Shown here piece after piece: positions 13,184 through 15,072 of a stretch of DNA of 15,072 nucleotides. Made by a program: the position numbers and the translations under genes. The stretch is from the NCBI GenBank assembly GCA_017959195.1, contig JAGDBE010000054.1, positions 1 through 15,072 of the forward strand, in the 5' to 3' direction. Each line of letters opens with the position of its first letter. The stretch's first letter is position 1. Source of the stretch: Clostridia bacterium. GTDB taxonomy: Bacteria > Bacillota > Clostridia > Oscillospirales > CAG-382. The notes beneath the pieces were generated by a model, which saw only the letters and a program-made list of their open reading frames with translations, did not search any database and had not been told where the DNA came from.

Positions 13184-14482
13184 ATGCTTAATAAAAAGAC
13201 CATCGAAGATATTGAAGTAAAAGGCAAGCGCGTCCTCGTGAGATGCGACTTCAACGTTCCGTTAAAAGACGGCGTTATTACGAGCGACAAGAGAATCGTG
13301 GAAGTTCTTCCGACGATAAAGTACCTGCTCGAAAACGGCGCGAAGGCAATTCTCTGCTCGCACCTGGGCAAACCGCACGCGATCTTTACCGAAAACTTCT
13401 CTCTCGACAAAAAGGAACTTGCAAAAATTTCTGAGCTCCCCGAAAGCGAACAGGCGTCCGCAAAGGCCTCGCTTATCGAAAAGGCAAAGAAGGAAGACGC
13501 CGAAAAGTTTTCGCTTAAACCCGTAGCCGACAGACTTAACGAGCTTCTCGGAAACAAGGTCGTTTTCGCAAGCGACATCACGGGCGAAGACGCAAAGGCA
13601 AAAATCGCTTCCCTCAACGAAGGCGAAGCCGTACTTCTCGAAAACGTGCGTTTTGACGCGCGCGAGACCAAAAACGACCCCTCCTTCTCGAAGGAACTCG
13701 CTTCCCTCTGCGAAATATACGTAAACGACGCGTTCGGCTCGGCTCACAGAGCTCACTGCTCGACCGCCGGCGTTACCGAATTCGTAAAAGACGCGGTTTG
13801 CGGCTACCTTATCCGCAAGGAAATCGAAGTTATGGGCGGCGCGCTTTCAAATCCCGTGCGTCCGTTCGTCGCAATTTTAGGCGGCGCAAAGGTCTCCGAC
13901 AAGATAGGCGTTATAAACAACCTGCTTGAAAAGGTTGACACCCTCATCATCGGCGGCGGCATGGCTTATACCTTCATGCGCGCTCTCGGAAATTCGACCG
14001 GTACGTCGATTTTCGAAGAAGACAAGATAGAACTTGCAAAAGAACTCATGCAGAAGGCTCACGACAAAGGCGTATGCTTCATACTCCCCGTCGACAACAT
14101 GATAGGCAGAGAGTATAAGGAAGACACCGAATTTATGAGAATTTATTCCGACGCTATCCCTGACGGCTGGATGGGACTCGATATAGGTCCGACCACGCAG
14201 GAGCTCTTTGCAAAATCCATAAAGGGCGCGGGCACGGTCGTTTGGAACGGCCCTATGGGCGTTTCGGAATGGAAGAACTTCGCTAACGGCACAAAGGCGG
14301 TCGCTCAGGCGGTTGCAGACAGCGGCGCCATCTCCATTATCGGCGGCGGCGACAGCGCGGAAGCGGTTGAAAGACTCGGCTTTGCTTCAAAAATCACACA
14401 CATTTCGACGGGCGGCGGCGCGTCTCTTGAATTCCTCGAAGGAAAAGAGCTTCCCGGCATAGCCTGCCTCAACGACAAATAA
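13184..14482 (+). CDS. pgk: phosphoglycerate kinase with an N-domain insertion
   Basis: Glycolytic enzyme converting 1,3-bisphosphoglycerate and ADP to 3-phosphoglycerate and ATP. Seen: VLVRCDFNVPL at 17-27, RIVEVLPTIKYLLE at 37-50, LLENVRF at 151-157, NDAFGSAHRAH at 181-191, ILGGAKVSDKIGVI at 231-244, IGGGMAYTF at 256-264, and the C-terminal GGGDS and STGGGASLEFLEG segments. At 432 residues it exceeds the usual 390-400. The excess lies between HLGKP (60-64) and the conserved KFSLKPVADRL (108-118), a charged stretch about 35 residues longer than in ordinary PGKs. Expected 3-phosphoglycerate-binding arginines R20, R37, R156 and R189 are kept; the HLGRP arginine is K63. The start at 13184 has AAAGGA 8 nt upstream. 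An upstream in-frame ATG at 13148 would add 12 unconserved residues. tpiA follows after 17 nt. Confidence 0.96.
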   Translation: MLNKKTIEDIEVKGKRVLVRCDFNVPLKDGVITSDKRIVEVLPTIKYLLENGAKAILCSHLGKPHAIFTENFSLDKKELAKISELPESEQASAKASLIEKAKKEDAEKFSLKPVADRLNELLGNKVVFASDITGEDAKAKIASLNEGEAVLLENVRFDARETKNDPSFSKELASLCEIYVNDAFGSAHRAHCSTAGVTEFVKDAVCGYLIRKEIEVMGGALSNPVRPFVAILGGAKVSDKIGVINNLLEKVDTLIIGGGMAYTFMRALGNSTGTSIFEEDKIELAKELMQKAHDKGVCFILPVDNMIGREYKEDTEFMRIYSDAIPDGWMGLDIGPTTQELFAKSIKGAGTVVWNGPMGVSEWKNFANGTKAVAQAVADSGAISIIGGGDSAEAVERLGFASKITHISTGGGASLEFLEGKELPGIACLNDK

Positions 14483-14499
14483 TTTTCGGGAGAAAAACG

Positions 14500-15072
14500 A
14501 TGAGAAGAAAAGTAATTGCGGGAAACTGGAAAATGAACAAAACCCCTACCGAAACAAAGCTTTTCGTTGAAGAATTAAAGGCCGTTTCGGAAGGCAAAAA
14601 CGGCTGCGACATCGTAATCTGCGTTCCTTTCGTGGATATTGACGCCGCAGTTGCGGGAGTAAAAGGCACCAACATCAAAGTCGGCGCCCAGAACGTTCAC
14701 TTTGCACCGTCCGGCGCATACACCGGCGAAATAAGCGCGCAGATGCTCCTTGACTGCGGCGTGGAATACGTCGTTATCGGACACAGCGAGAGAAGACAGT
14801 ACTTCGGCGAAACCGACGAAACGGTAAACGCAAGGGTAAAAGCGGCGCTTGAAGCGGGACTTAAAGTGATTCTCTGCATCGGCGAGCTTGAAAAGGAAAG
14901 AGAACAGGGCATCACGGCTGAAATTCTCGGCAAACAGACGAAAATCGACCTGCTCGGCGTAACCGGAGAGCAGATGAAAAACGTTATCATCGCATACGAG
15001 CCCGTCTGGGCTATAGGAACCGGCAAAACGGCGACGACACAGCAGGCAGACGAGGCGTGCGGACTCGTAAGA
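14500..15072 (+). CDS. tpiA: triosephosphate isomerase, 3' end cut by window edge
   Basis: Interconverts dihydroxyacetone phosphate and glyceraldehyde 3-phosphate in glycolysis as a TIM-barrel dimer. The first 191 codons of an expected total near 250 are present. Active-site residues are all visible: N9 and K11 in AGNWKMN, H95 in IGHSERR (93-99), and the catalytic base E167 in YEPVWAIGTGK (166-176). The dimer-interface loop QNVHFAPSGAYTGE (65-78) is also typical. The start is ATG with GGGAG 7 nt upstream. It follows pgk by 17 nt and is presumably co-transcribed with it. The frame remains open to the last base, so truncation is due to the window only. Confidence 0.96.
   Translation, partial: MRRKVIAGNWKMNKTPTETKLFVEELKAVSEGKNGCDIVICVPFVDIDAAVAGVKGTNIKVGAQNVHFAPSGAYTGEISAQMLLDCGVEYVVIGHSERRQYFGETDETVNARVKAALEAGLKVILCIGELEKEREQGITAEILGKQTKIDLLGVTGEQMKNVIIAYEPVWAIGTGKTATTQQADEACGLVR

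Noticed and set aside
1..15072. Mobile element, CRISPR array, toxin-antitoxin or defence system
   Set aside because: Both strands were read for direct repeats with spacers, transposase or integrase motifs and small paired ORFs; none was seen. The window is densely packed core genes.

Overview
The window reads as a chromosomal core-gene region of a Bacillota (Firmicutes) bacterium, most likely an uncultured Clostridia. The evidence is the gene order, which is largely that of the Bacillus/Clostridium yicC(yloC)-remA-gmk-rpoZ-priA-def-fmt-rsmB-rlmN-prpC-prkC block. The purine-rich Shine-Dalgarno sites, GTG and TTG starts, and sigma-A-type promoters with TTGACA -35 boxes fit this. I see no tRNA, rRNA, CRISPR array, insertion sequence, phage gene or obvious horizontally acquired gene.

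Region 1 (1-11870, minus strand) is one apparent 13-gene operon, read right to left: yicC, remA, gmk, rpoZ, priA, def, fmt, a YugP-type zinc metallopeptidase, rsmB, an ACT-domain protein, rlmN, prpC and prkC, the last cut by the window edge. Junctions run from an 8-nt overlap to 27-nt gaps. The one exception is a 69-nt gap between rpoZ and priA, which holds a perfect 11-bp hairpin. A consensus promoter (TTGACA, 17 nt, TATAAT) stands in front of yicC. The operon links RNA turnover, nucleotide supply (Gmk), transcription (omega), replication restart (PriA), initiator-Met formylation and deformylation (Fmt, Def), rRNA methylation (RsmB, RlmN) and a paired Ser/Thr kinase and phosphatase (PrkC, PrpC).

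Region 2 (11888-13023, minus strand) is a self-contained asnA unit (ammonia-dependent asparagine synthetase). It has its own promoter, an inverted repeat at the expected transcription start, and a strong intrinsic terminator just upstream of the yicC promoter.

Region 3 (13096-15072, plus strand) is the start of a glycolytic operon, pgk then tpiA (truncated by the window end), divergent from asnA across a 250-nt AT-rich intergenic region. The phosphoglycerate kinase carries an unusual insertion of about 35 residues in its N-terminal domain.

No wholly new system is evident. The least ordinary items are the PGK insertion with an Arg-to-Lys change at its edge, the hairpin where coaBC lies in Bacillus subtilis, the ACT-domain protein inside the operon, and the TTACGG-type repeats around the operon promoter.
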